A stretch of DNA of 64,000 nucleotides from Bacteriovoracaceae bacterium (GTDB taxonomy: Bacteria; Bdellovibrionota; Bacteriovoracia; Bacteriovoracales; Bacteriovoracaceae), in contig JADHTQ010000019.1 of NCBI GenBank assembly GCA_016784965.1, positions 1 through 64,000 of the forward strand, read 5' to 3'. Under the pieces are notes generated by a model, which did not search any database, was not told the origin of the DNA, and was given only the letters and a program-made list of their open reading frames with translations. The translations under genes were made by a program, and so were the position numbers. This document shows, in pieces, positions 24,200-31,703 of this stretch; the stretch's first letter is position 1; each line of letters starts with the position of its first letter.

Positions 24200-26838
24200 T
24201 TATATTCCGTTTTAAATTTTGCTTCTATACAGTTCTCAATGCACTCTTCGCCCAACAACTTAGGTTCCTTGCCCGGGGCATACCTACAGTCTTTATCACC
24301 TGAATTATGTCTCATGACTGCAAACTTGACTGTAGAGGCCCTACCCGCCTCTGGCATCTGTGTTGGCAACTCACCATCTTTTCGCAAAAGAGCAAGGTTT
24401 CCTACATTGAGACCTTTAAACTTCTTTTGTTTTTCTAGTTCACCAATTTGTTTTACGGCCTTATTATATAAAACCCCAAGGTTTTGCCCTTCATCATCTG
24501 GTGCCGCACATGCCTCTAATGCTAAAACATAGAGAGCATTAAACATATAACTACTTCCATTTTTGTAGTTAAACTTCAGCTGAGAAAAGCCAATTTCTTT
24601 TATCGATCCACTTTGAAGTATATTAAACTCAATATCTTTTTTATTCAACACGCGTTTTTTAGGATCATCACTCATTGCCCTACATCTTTTTATCCCCAAG
24701 GGATCAAAGCCAATTGGCTCAGGATGCTTGGGCATATTACCAATCATGAAAGTGTGATGCCCACGCATTGAGATAACATCACCGGGTTCTATACTTTTAT
24801 CCGCAGAAAATCGCACACTATTTAAGCACCTCTTATCCTTTACTGCCACTGCCTCATTAATCAATTGTCCAGTACTTAAATCTCTATTTTTCTTACCCGC
24901 AACTTCCAACCTCAATCCTGCTGCCTTTAGTGCACTCGACATGGCTCCAGAACAATCCACGGCCCTAACTGGTTTTGAATAACAACTAATCCCAGAGTTT
25001 CCAGTAGGATGTTTATCAGCACACAAATAGCTACCTTGCTGGCTCCTTTGAGGATTTATCCTATTGCCCCTAACTTGCAATTTAGAACCATAACCAAAAA
25101 CGACGGGCTGCTTTTTGACCTTATTACATTTTGGTCCTTTAGGATTATCCGGCCTATCTTTAAGATATGGGTGGTGCTGAATATATGCGGCAACATCTGT
25201 CACCTCGCGTACTTTAACTTTGCTAGCATCTCCTCGCCCCTTGCGAGCAACCTCATGGACATACAAGCCAGGATGTTTTGTTGAGGTAACATCACCTTTA
25301 TTACATTTCCCATTTGTGGGTACATAGTACTGTTTATTTTTCACATCGCTCTTTTTATAGCACCTCTTCTCCCCTGATGACAGCTCATCAATATCCGCCC
25401 TATCCAATGTTCTATCTAGCACAGCACAACTTTGATATAAGGTCGCCATAAGTTTTTTGGCCCCTTTAAGCGCAGGCGAATCTTCCTTTATTTCTAGTGC
25501 AACTTCGGGAGGTGGTGGTGCTGACTCTCCAGGAGGGCAGTCGGAACTTGGCTCCTTTAATGGTTGTGTGGCTACTGCGACTTGTTCTGTTACACATCCT
25601 AATGCCGCAGCAACTTCTTCTGGTGTATCTGCAGTACACTGTGGCTCCTCATCTACAACAGGTGCCCGGTTACCTTCTTCCATAGGTGCAGTGATTGCAA
25701 CCTCGACTTCTGGTTCAGGCTCCGCAACTTGCTCTGGCTCAGGCTCCGCAACTTGTTCTGGTTCAGGCTCCGCAACCTGTTCTGGCTCAGGCTCCGCAAC
25801 TTGCTCTGGCTCAGGCTCCGCAACCTGTTCTGGCTCAGGCTCCGCAACTTGCTCTGGCTCAGGCTCCGCAACTTGTTCTGGTTCAGGCTCCGCAACTTGT
25901 TCTGGTTCAGTAACCACATCGCTAGACTCTGTAAAATCATCATCTATAACGCCTTCTTCATCTTCATCCGATTCAAAGTCTGGCTCTGGTTCAGGTATTT
26001 GTTCAGGATCTGGTTCAGACACTGCTGGTTCCCGAAACTCATTATATCCCTCACCCTCAAGATCCCACTCATCCACAACTACAGGTTCTAAGACTGGCGG
26101 TGAAAAAATATCTGGTGCAGTAGGTGTTACTGAAATAACTGGTCCCGGAGTAACTGGAGGTGGTGCAGTGTTATTTCCTGAATCTTCCTCCCAGACATTA
26201 AAACCCGATCCTCCCGATGGACCAAGTGTTGGCGCCTGAGTATCTGGTCTATCTGAGACGTATTCGTTATCTCTAAATACTACGTGTCCACCAACTCTCC
26301 CACGATAATAACGTCTTCTTCTGCGCCTTCTACTAGGCCCTCGTCTTCTTCTATGGCGCCTATAATCGCCATAATAATCACGACGTCCGCGTCGATAACC
26401 CTGACCTCTGCCATGCCCCCCATGCCCCCTCGATGCAAACATACTTGCAATAGAAGCAGCTGCCCCCATACCTAAACCCATCATCGGCATCGCCATATTC
26501 CCTCTGAAGGAATAATTGTTCATCATCTGTGGGTAACATGGAGCCTGCGGCCTTGGCATATATGACATGGGTCTCATTTGGTAATTTGGCATGGCCCTAA
26601 AGCCGGGAGAATAGTTTTGAAATGAAAACTGCGGACCCGTTGGCCTGTAACCACCATAGTAAGGATTGCGGTTGACTGGATTAAAATAATTTGGCCTCAC
26701 GGTAACCGGATTTATGTAGCGCACGGGTGGCATCATACCACTGTAACCCATATTAAATGACGCCTGCATCGGCATGCAATTGGCATAAAGGTGGCCCGTA
26801 AAAGCAAAATAAAATATTATGCAAAGTAATCTCTTCAT
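24196..26838 (-). CDS. Secreted protein with RG-rich head, EP-repeat and NlpC/P60-like domain, 880 aa
   Basis: The ATG at 26838 follows GAGGAT and opens a signal peptide (KRLLCIIFYFAFTGHLYA). The next 100 residues are Met/Pro/Asn-rich, then comes an Arg/Tyr/Gly-rich basic stretch (about 145-180). A strongly acidic region follows with eight copies of VAEPEPE(Q) (about 315-380). The C-terminal 350 residues carry VDCSGAMSSAL and GDVISMRGHHTFMIG, the Cys and His sites expected of an NlpC/P60-like amidase or CHAP fold. Probable cell-wall hydrolase; a basic and an acidic low-complexity arm in one chain is unusual. Confidence 0.75.
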   Translation of the reverse strand: MKRLLCIIFYFAFTGHLYANCMPMQASFNMGYSGMMPPVRYINPVTVRPNYFNPVNRNPYYGGYRPTGPQFSFQNYSPGFRAMPNYQMRPMSYMPRPQAPCYPQMMNNYSFRGNMAMPMMGLGMGAAASIASMFASRGHGGHGRGQGYRRGRRDYYGDYRRHRRRRGPSRRRRRRRYYRGRVGGHVVFRDNEYVSDRPDTQAPTLGPSGGSGFNVWEEDSGNNTAPPPVTPGPVISVTPTAPDIFSPPVLEPVVVDEWDLEGEGYNEFREPAVSEPDPEQIPEPEPDFESDEDEEGVIDDDFTESSDVVTEPEQVAEPEPEQVAEPEPEQVAEPEPEQVAEPEPEQVAEPEPEQVAEPEPEQVAEPEPEQVAEPEPEVEVAITAPMEEGNRAPVVDEEPQCTADTPEEVAAALGCVTEQVAVATQPLKEPSSDCPPGESAPPPPEVALEIKEDSPALKGAKKLMATLYQSCAVLDRTLDRADIDELSSGEKRCYKKSDVKNKQYYVPTNGKCNKGDVTSTKHPGLYVHEVARKGRGDASKVKVREVTDVAAYIQHHPYLKDRPDNPKGPKCNKVKKQPVVFGYGSKLQVRGNRINPQRSQQGSYLCADKHPTGNSGISCYSKPVRAVDCSGAMSSALKAAGLRLEVAGKKNRDLSTGQLINEAVAVKDKRCLNSVRFSADKSIEPGDVISMRGHHTFMIGNMPKHPEPIGFDPLGIKRCRAMSDDPKKRVLNKKDIEFNILQSGSIKEIGFSQLKFNYKNGSSYMFNALYVLALEACAAPDDEGQNLGVLYNKAVKQIGELEKQKKFKGLNVGNLALLRKDGELPTQMPEAGRASTVKFAVMRHNSGDKDCRYAPGKEPKLLGEECIENCIEAKFKTEYK
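25718..25909 (-). repeat. 24-bp in-frame tandem repeat x8 encoding VAEPEPEQ
   Basis: Eight copies of a 24-base unit beginning GGCTCCGCAAC (plus strand) run without gaps. Three sequence variants differ at two silent or near-silent positions and occur in the order A-B-C-A-C-A-B-B, which implies copying of blocks of more than one unit. Copy number is likely variable between strains. Confidence 0.9.
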
Positions 26839-27084
26839 ATCCTCATTAATGATGTTAGCACGAACAAATTTGTAAAATATAGGGAGCAATTATTACTTAG
26901 TGATATGCAGAGTCTCCCACCTTTCGACCCAGTGCACCACCCGTCAATAACTTACATTATATTCTCACTATAGTAATTGTCTCTCAACTGTAAGTTTTTA
27001 TTAGTTTCCATAGTTGACATCTTCTGTCAAAAACAAGAAAATCAAATAAAATTAGGTATTTCTGTTGCGACAACCGGAGTCAAT

Positions 27085-27426
27085 GTGTATAAAGCTATGA
27101 TATTCATCTTTCTCATGGGCGGATGCACAACTGTAAACTATCAATCCAATAATACAATCCCTGTTTATATTTCTGGAAAAAAAGATTTTGTTAAAAAGGT
27201 CACCGTACACGGAACCCTAGATTACTACCTATGGGGCATGATACCTGACTCACACACTGTAAAAATCGACAAAGAGCTGCTGACCAATGGCCTAAAGTCA
27301 GCAAGCCAAATTGTTGTCGAAGAATATCAATCTATGAAAAATTTTTTAATCAGCATATTAATGTTCGGTGTTTATATGCCAATGAATTATAAAATCTCAG
27401 CAAGAGGAATCGGAGCAGCTTATTAA
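27085..27426 (+). CDS. Small lipoprotein, possibly Bor-like, 113 aa
   Basis: The GTG at 27085 has GGAG (27076-27079) five bases upstream and gives YKAMIFIFLMGGCTT, a short lipoprotein signal with lipobox MGGC; longer frames to 26977 lack a ribosome site. The mature part (YYLWGMIPDSHTVKIDKELL, then FLISILMFGVYMPMNY) has the shape of Bor/Iss-type lipoproteins, which end in a hydrophobic stretch near GIYTP. That match is from memory and moderate. The next lipoprotein gene overlaps its stop. Confidence 0.65.
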   Translation: MYKAMIFIFLMGGCTTVNYQSNNTIPVYISGKKDFVKKVTVHGTLDYYLWGMIPDSHTVKIDKELLTNGLKSASQIVVEEYQSMKNFLISILMFGVYMPMNYKISARGIGAAY

Positions 27427-27838
27427 AGCAAACGTTGCACTTTTATGTTCATCAGTTCTATTTTGCTCATGTGCCCAGCACATTGCCATAACTTCTTTTG
27501 GTTGTATAAACAATGGTCAATGGTCTAACCCTGACCACTTAGAATCTCCCACCGCTACCGCTAGTAACGCCAAAAAATTTTCCTTTACTAAAGAGGTCGT
27601 CAGTACTTCATTTTTCAAAACAAAAGTAAAATTACATACCATTTTTAATGAACAAAAAATACCCTGTAAAGCTTTGAAAACTATAACCGTACAAATGAAA
27701 AATACTAACCTTAATGTCATCGAAAGTATGCTTCCATTTTATTCCTCCAAAAGTTTAACTTTTTCTGGAACCATGATCGATGCATACGGTTTTTCCATCA
27801 AGGATGATGTAGCGACTAATTCCAAGGATGGTACCTAG
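27422..27838 (+). CDS. Small lipoprotein of unknown function, apparent ATT start, 138 aa
   Basis: A frame runs from inside the end of the previous gene to TAG at 27836-27838 and encodes KANVALLCSSVLFCSCA, a lipoprotein signal with lipobox FCSC. No ATG, GTG or TTG precedes the signal. An ATT at 27422 lies six bases after GGAG (27412-27415) and overlaps the previous stop, so a coupled ATT start is the best fit. The mature protein is rich in Ser/Thr/Lys with beta character (FFKTKVKLHTIFNEQKI). A strong terminator follows. No canonical start for this gene exists before mid-protein. Confidence 0.6.
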   Translation: MKANVALLCSSVLFCSCAQHIAITSFGCINNGQWSNPDHLESPTATASNAKKFSFTKEVVSTSFFKTKVKLHTIFNEQKIPCKALKTITVQMKNTNLNVIESMLPFYSSKSLTFSGTMIDAYGFSIKDDVATNSKDGT

Positions 27839-27864
27839 TCTAATTAATTCATGATGAGTTAATT

Positions 27865-27887
27865 AAGGCCAGGACGGCCTTTTTTTT
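27865..27887 (+). terminator. Rho-independent terminator
   Basis: AAGGCC (27865-27870) pairs with GGCCTT (27876-27881) over a five-base loop and runs into a stretch of T. It closes the two-lipoprotein unit 27085-27838. Confidence 0.85.
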
Positions 27888-27926
27888 ACAAACTAACTGC
27901 TCTACCTAAAGGAAGGAGTAATTCTT

Positions 27927-28493
27927 ATGAACAAGAATGATACTGATGTACCACTTCACGAATCCGATACTTTCGATCAAGTCGTCAAAAACATCAAGAG
28001 CAAAATTTCATACAATCAAAAAATCAGAGGCTTTTGCTACAAAACAGTAACCTCTCCGGCCATAAGTGACCGGCTACAATTTGAGGAAGTAGAAGATCTA
28101 TTTTTTGAAGAACTAATGCAAACAGCAGAATTAAACTGCGACGCAATCGGCGAAAAAGAATTCCAAAAACTACTAAACTACGGACTTCGTGCCCTCGACG
28201 ACAGCTCCATGATGGAAAACGAATCAACCAAGAAAACCAAAAAAACTACCAAAAGCAAAAAGCCCAAAGTAGAGGAAGAAGAATACATTGAAGTAGAAGG
28301 AGAAGAAGTGACAGAAGAAGAAGAAGAAACCGAAGAAGAGGGAGGCGAAACAGCTTACGACTCCTTTTTCGAACTAATAACAGAAGTTATAACCGAAGTA
28401 CAAGCCAACCCCACCTGCGAAGAAGATTACATTTACCAACGAATCAAAAATGGGATGGTAACTCGAGGACTAGAAGTAAATTTCAATTACTAA
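27927..28493 (+). CDS. Acidic protein of unknown function, 188 aa
   Basis: ATG after GGAAGGAG with good spacing. Residues 1-95 are a helical domain (FDQVVKNIKSKISYNQKIRG, FEEVEDLFFEELMQTAEL). A Lys/Thr-rich segment (about 101-113) is followed by an almost pure Glu stretch (about 115-142). A short helical C-terminal domain contains a Cys and ends in FNY. No signal peptide. The flip from basic to acidic low complexity suggests a flexible linker between two small domains. It has its own ribosome site and stands alone after a terminator. Family not recognised. Confidence 0.75.
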   Translation: MNKNDTDVPLHESDTFDQVVKNIKSKISYNQKIRGFCYKTVTSPAISDRLQFEEVEDLFFEELMQTAELNCDAIGEKEFQKLLNYGLRALDDSSMMENESTKKTKKTTKSKKPKVEEEEYIEVEGEEVTEEEEETEEEGGETAYDSFFELITEVITEVQANPTCEEDYIYQRIKNGMVTRGLEVNFNY

Positions 28494-28524
28494 CCTCAAA
28501 CAACACCAATAACAGTCCACTTTC

Positions 28525-28609
28525 AACAGTTAACCTGCAACTCCTAACTTTGAACCTCTGACTTTGAACCGTTTACTTAAACTGTTAACCTGAAACTCCA
28601 AACTTTAAC
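28525..28609. repeat. Imperfect direct repeat of about 30 bp in the spacer
   Basis: AACAGTTAACCTGCAACTCC at 28525 and AACTGTTAACCTGAAACTCC at 28580 begin two copies of about 30 bases (28525-28555 and 28580-28609) with only a few differences. The sequence between them (CTTTGAACC twice) is also repetitive. No gene overlaps. Confidence 0.7.
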
Positions 28610-28610
28610 T

Positions 28611-28650
28611 GTTACCCATGTCTCCAGAATAAAATGTAACCCATGTCTCG
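28611..28650. repeat. Two direct copies of GT(T/A)ACCCATGTCTC
   Basis: GTTACCCATGTCTCC (28611-28625) and GTAACCCATGTCTCG (28636-28650) stand in tandem. The first matches the right arm of the inverted repeat at 806-819 and its flank. Clustered short terminal repeats of this kind occur at the ends of some insertion sequences, so this may be IS debris; no transposase of that type lies nearby. Confidence 0.55.
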
Positions 28651-28681
28651 GGTTGCACACAATAAACTGAATTCTTTTCAG

Positions 28682-28775
28682 TTCCTGTTCCTGTTCCTGT
28701 TCCTGTTCCTGTTTCAGGTGATCAGGTTTGAAGTGATCATGTTTGAGGTGATCATGTTAGAGGTGATCAGGTTTG
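28682..28775 (-). repeat. Composite repeat, copy 1: (TTCCTG)x5 then four GTGATCA units
   Basis: TTCCTG is repeated five times without interruption (28682-28711). It is followed by units of 14-16 bp around GTGATCA at 28719, 28733, 28749 and 28764, each followed by (G/T)GTT(T/A)G(A). Two other copies, in the opposite orientation, lie at 30030-30120 and 31594-31645. This copy is directly downstream of the RAYT-like transposase gene. Confidence 0.85.
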
Positions 28776-28806
28776 ATGTGTGAAGTTAGCAGTTTGGTGT
28801 TTGAGG

Positions 28807-29388
28807 TTATAGGAGAGAAAGTTGTACTTCCTTTATAGCTGTCTTTTTATAATTCTGTTTTCGTTTGTAGCTATAGGGGGCTTTGCCGAGAAGGACTACA
28901 TCCTCGAACTTCTTCAATGAAGTACCGACACCAATTCTGTTGAGTATCATCCTAGGGATTGACTTACCATCACTCAAGGAACAAAAACGACAATGAAAGG
29001 GATTAATGCCCTTTATCTGGTTTGCAACATAATAAATTGCACGTCTAATTTCTTGAGCAGTAATTTTCACACTACTATAAAATCGATCTGCCCAAAACCT
29101 TCCTTTCCTCTTAAATCTTTTATTAAAATCTCGTGCCATCATCGAAGAAATATACCCGATAGAAAGCGACAGGTTTTTCTCAATGGGAGTTATAATTAAA
29201 AGGTGTATATGCGACTTATGCACGAAGTATTGGGCGACTGTTACACAATACTTTTTCTCAACAACCCCAACAAGCTTTTTAAACAATTTTACACAATGGC
29301 CACTTTGCAGTGAAAACTTAATATCCGTTTTCAAAATACAATGAATGGGAGTCTCTTTTAATACATTTCTTCGAATATGTTTAATCAT
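28807..29388 (-). CDS. REP-associated tyrosine transposase (RAYT / Y1 HUH family), 193 aa
   Basis: The HUH metal motif is HIH at residues 60-62, within VAQYFVHKSHIHLLIITP. The conserved FKRKGRFWADRFYS block (about 92-105) and the catalytic-Tyr helix RAIYYVANQIKG (Tyr about 119/120) follow, in RAYT order. The length is a little above the usual 150-180. RAYTs are single-copy, non-self-mobile relatives of IS200/IS605 transposases that process REP palindromes. Arrays with a TGATCA palindromic core lie within 20 bases downstream and 0.65 kb upstream. Confidence 0.88.
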   Translation of the reverse strand: MIKHIRRNVLKETPIHCILKTDIKFSLQSGHCVKLFKKLVGVVEKKYCVTVAQYFVHKSHIHLLIITPIEKNLSLSIGYISSMMARDFNKRFKRKGRFWADRFYSSVKITAQEIRRAIYYVANQIKGINPFHCRFCSLSDGKSIPRMILNRIGVGTSLKKFEDVVLLGKAPYSYKRKQNYKKTAIKEVQLSLL

Positions 29389-29589
29389 GGGGCTTTATAA
29401 CATACCCCAGAGCAACTATCAAATGTAAGAAAACCCTAAAGCTAATGCAACCCCCCTCTATATCGCCATCCTGGGCCCTGCCTGACACCCTCAATCTCCT
29501 CCTGTCCGCTCTACCCAACATTTTTTTCAAAATAGGTCAACAACGGGCCTTGTGGCCCTTCTTAAGAGATTAAAATAAATCATAAAAAA

Positions 29590-29619
29590 AATATTACACC
29601 GCCCCTCTAACAGGGGCGG
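29590..29619 (-). terminator. Rho-independent terminator overlapping the stop of the four-helix-bundle gene
   Basis: CCGCCCCT (29599-29606) and AGGGGCGG (29612-29619) form a perfect 8-bp stem with a five-base loop. On the minus-strand transcript the stem is followed within eight bases by a U-run. The stop codon of the gene lies in the loop. Confidence 0.75.
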
Positions 29620-29909
29620 CACAGTTTAAAAATGCAAGCACCAACATAACTTGCAAGCTGAATTAACTCTGGATTGGTATTACTAGAAAGATCCAAGATA
29701 GCCTGACATTCACGCAACGAACCCAAGCTAATAGAATAAAACTTCCTTTTATCATTCAAAGTCATCTTCCCAGACCCCTCCGCCAAATTCAGACACACGG
29801 ATGAACTTGCCCTATTCATCTGCTCCTTCAAATGCCTCGGAAGCGATAACCTCTGCGCCCGATGATAAAATTTAACTGAAAGTTGATAAGTCCTAAATTT
29901 CTCCAACAT
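29607..29909 (-). CDS. Four-helix-bundle protein (23S rRNA IVP / S23-like), 100 aa
   Basis: The ATG at 29909 follows GAGGAGAG at five bases. The chain (FRTYQLSVKFYHRAQRLSLP, EQMNRASSSVCLNLAEGSG, FYSISLGSLRECQAILDL) matches the small four-helix-bundle family found in 23S rRNA intervening sequences, next to diversity-generating elements and alone. Cytoplasmic, nucleic-acid-binding by family. Its leader is a 27-bp hairpin that contains the ribosome site, which would block translation unless opened. It lies between copies 1 and 2 of the composite repeat and beside the RAYT gene. Confidence 0.85.
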   Translation of the reverse strand: MLEKFRTYQLSVKFYHRAQRLSLPRHLKEQMNRASSSVCLNLAEGSGKMTLNDKRKFYSISLGSLRECQAILDLSSNTNPELIQLASYVGACIFKLCRPC

Positions 29910-29913
29910 ACTA

Positions 29914-29983
29914 GCTCTCCTCGGTTGGCAATTAATGGGGATTCGCGCGCATGGGGCCCCATTACTTGCCAACCGAGGAGAGC
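29914..29983 (-). repeat. 27-bp near-perfect inverted repeat in the leader of the four-helix-bundle gene
   Basis: Arms 29914-29940 and 29957-29983 pair at 26 of 27 positions, with a 16-base loop containing CGCGCG. Each arm includes CTCTCCTCGGTTGGCAA or its complement. On the minus strand the ribosome site GAGGAG lies in the 3' arm, five bases from the start codon. Confidence 0.92.
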
Positions 29984-30029
29984 GGTCTAGAAACCAAAAA
30001 CCACACAAACTAAAACCCACCCCTAAAAC

Positions 30030-30120
30030 CTGATCACTTCAAACCCGAAAACCTCAACCTGATCACCCAAACATGATCACCCAAACCTGATCACACCAAA
30101 CCTGATCACCAGAAACAGAA
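30030..30120 (+). repeat. Composite repeat, copy 2: five TGATCAC units, then degenerate CAGAAACAG
   Basis: TGATCAC occurs at 30031, 30060, 30074, 30088 and 30103, most 14-15 bases apart, each in the context AAACCTGATCACC. AGAAACAGAACC follows at 30110, a degenerate counterpart of the TTCCTG run. The orientation is opposite to copy 1. Confidence 0.8.
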
Positions 30121-30233
30121 CCAAAAGAAAGTTGAATCTCCTAATTAATATATAGATATGACTTCCCGACCAGTCGCAGCAAAAAACATGCCTCTTTTTA
30201 AAAAAAATGCGTGTAGCAATACTCCAATCGGGA

Positions 30234-30239
30234 TATAAT
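30234..30239 (+). promoter_or_regulatory. Candidate -10 box (TATAAT) for the beta-barrel gene at 30284
   Basis: A consensus TATAAT lies 45 bases before the ATG, with no clear -35 at the right distance. It falls in the gap after the composite repeat. Confidence 0.35.
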
Positions 30240-30283
30240 ATTCTAATAATCATTAACTCTACCCCAAATCTACCGGAGACGAT

Positions 30284-31063
30284 ATGAAGATAATTTTACG
30301 TGTACTGCTCTTATGCATAACCTTGTTTCCTTTGTTGTCTTTACAAGCAACTGCTAAAACGAAAACTCAAACTAAAGTTAAAACCAAAACAAAGGTTAAA
30401 GCCAAAACTAAAACCAAAACTAAAACTAAGGTCAAAGCAAAAACTAAAGCTAAGATGAAAACCAAAGCCGAAAATAGTAAAAAATTCAAATATTTTGCAG
30501 AACCTTACCTTGGTATTGGTCTGGGATCTTTTGATCAGGATCTTGCGATTGAAGGTACTAATGACCAAGGAGTAACACTTGCGCAAACTGGCTCCGAAGG
30601 GGGGGTTGTATTAGGACTAATAGCGGGAACATACCTCGCTGTAAAATACGATCGCTATAGTGTTTTTTTAGATTTAAGGTTAGAGTCTGCAAATTACGAA
30701 GTTATGTCTGTATATACGGATGACTCTACCATCGATGGCCTTTCTATTGCCACAGCTATCAATTTTGCATTCAACCTGAGTGAATCATTTAGAGCTTCAG
30801 TTGGGTATAACTTTTGGGATTACTTAAACTTATCTTACAAGAACGTTTCAAACAAATACTACGGCTCTGGTTTTAAAGGATCTGTGAGTTACCAATTTAG
30901 CAGTGGATACGCATTAAACATTGAGTATTCGGAACATAAATATGACGAAAGAGATGGCCGCGATTTGCCAACAAGTTACTCTTCTGGACAGTTAAATATC
31001 GATGAAGGGCCAATGGATGTTAGCGAGTTATATATCTTTGTAAGTGTTCCGATAAATTTTTAG
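30284..31063 (+). CDS. Outer-membrane beta-barrel candidate with Lys/Thr-repeat head, 259 aa
   Basis: ATG after CGGAG. A signal peptide (about 1-24) is followed by about 40 residues made almost only of K, T, V and A (KTKTQTKVKTKTKVKAK...), then a domain of alternating strands (EPYLGIGLGSFDQDL, GFKGSVSYQFSSGYALNIEY) ending in Phe (SVPINF), as expected for an eight-stranded outer-membrane barrel. The end resembles that of the protein at 39232-39882 (SFPVNF), so both may be one family. The basic head may bind peptidoglycan, LPS or DNA (inference). Next gene 45 bases on. Confidence 0.75.
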   Translation: MKIILRVLLLCITLFPLLSLQATAKTKTQTKVKTKTKVKAKTKTKTKTKVKAKTKAKMKTKAENSKKFKYFAEPYLGIGLGSFDQDLAIEGTNDQGVTLAQTGSEGGVVLGLIAGTYLAVKYDRYSVFLDLRLESANYEVMSVYTDDSTIDGLSIATAINFAFNLSESFRASVGYNFWDYLNLSYKNVSNKYYGSGFKGSVSYQFSSGYALNIEYSEHKYDERDGRDLPTSYSSGQLNIDEGPMDVSELYIFVSVPINF

Positions 31064-31108
31064 TTTTTTAAATTTAATAACTTTAACTTAAAAAGAGGAA
31101 GGTCCTAA

Positions 31109-31582
31109 ATGAATAATAAATATCACACAAATTTTTTACTATTCTTATTATTTTTTCTCTCTGCTTGTTCTATGCTTCCGTCCAAAGAAGAAATGGAAAA
31201 ACAGTTAGTTAATTTTAAGCTTCCAAGCAAACCCAAAAAAAATAAATCCATGATTTATGTTGTTAGACCTAGCGCTCTTGGAGGGTTGATACGCTTCAAC
31301 GTTTTTTTGGATAATAAAAAGGACAGTTCCGAAAAGGGGTGGAATCGATCCATGCAACATATTTATTTTTCAGTAACTCCTGGAAAACATAAAATTTATT
31401 CAAAAGCAGAAAACTGGGCCGAAATTGATATTGAAGTTGCTAAGGGTCAAACCAAGTTTATCAAGCAAAACACAGAATTTGGAATTATTATGGCCCGCAA
31501 TTCATTGGAACACTTAGATGAACTTAATGGAAAATATTATGTTAAAAACACAAGCCAAGGAGAAATTCTAACAAAAAAATGA
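31109..31582 (+). CDS. DUF2846-like lipoprotein, 157 aa
   Basis: The lipoprotein signal NFLLFLLFFLSACS has lipobox LSAC. The mature part, MIYVVRPSALGGLIRFNVFL then YFSVTPGKHKIYSKAEN and IDIEVAKGQTKFIKQ, follows the DUF2846 pattern of a beta-sandwich with a G-x-H turn. Ribosome site AGAGGAAGG. It follows the beta-barrel gene by 45 bases and is probably co-transcribed. Envelope-anchored, function unknown. A third copy of the composite repeat begins just after its stop. Confidence 0.75.
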   Translation: MNNKYHTNFLLFLLFFLSACSMLPSKEEMEKQLVNFKLPSKPKKNKSMIYVVRPSALGGLIRFNVFLDNKKDSSEKGWNRSMQHIYFSVTPGKHKIYSKAENWAEIDIEVAKGQTKFIKQNTEFGIIMARNSLEHLDELNGKYYVKNTSQGEILTKK

Positions 31583-31593
31583 TTTTCAAAACC

Positions 31594-31645
31594 CGACCAC
31601 ACCAAACCTGATCACATCAAACCTGATCACCTCAAACAGGAACAG
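31594..31645 (+). repeat. Composite repeat, copy 3: TGATCAC units then CAGGAACAG
   Basis: CGACCAC (31594, degenerate), TGATCAC (31609) and TGATCAC (31624) are spaced by 15 bases in the context CAAACCTGATCAC. They are followed by AAACAGGAACAG, the complement of the TTCCTG run of copy 1. Same order and orientation as copy 2. Confidence 0.8.
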
Positions 31646-31703
31646 AAACATGCAACAAAAAACAAAAAAATAAAAAAGAAGTACTACCAGAAAACACTAC
31701 AAG

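Noticed and set aside
25457-26239. 260-residue plus-strand frame made of CSGSGSAT repeats
   Set aside because: It is the complement of the EP-repeat of the NlpC-like gene; the minus strand has a signal peptide and a recognisable domain.
29545-29558. GGGCC-TTGT-GGCCC hairpin as a terminator
   Set aside because: Only 5 bp of stem with a poor T-run and no gene ending next to it on either strand.
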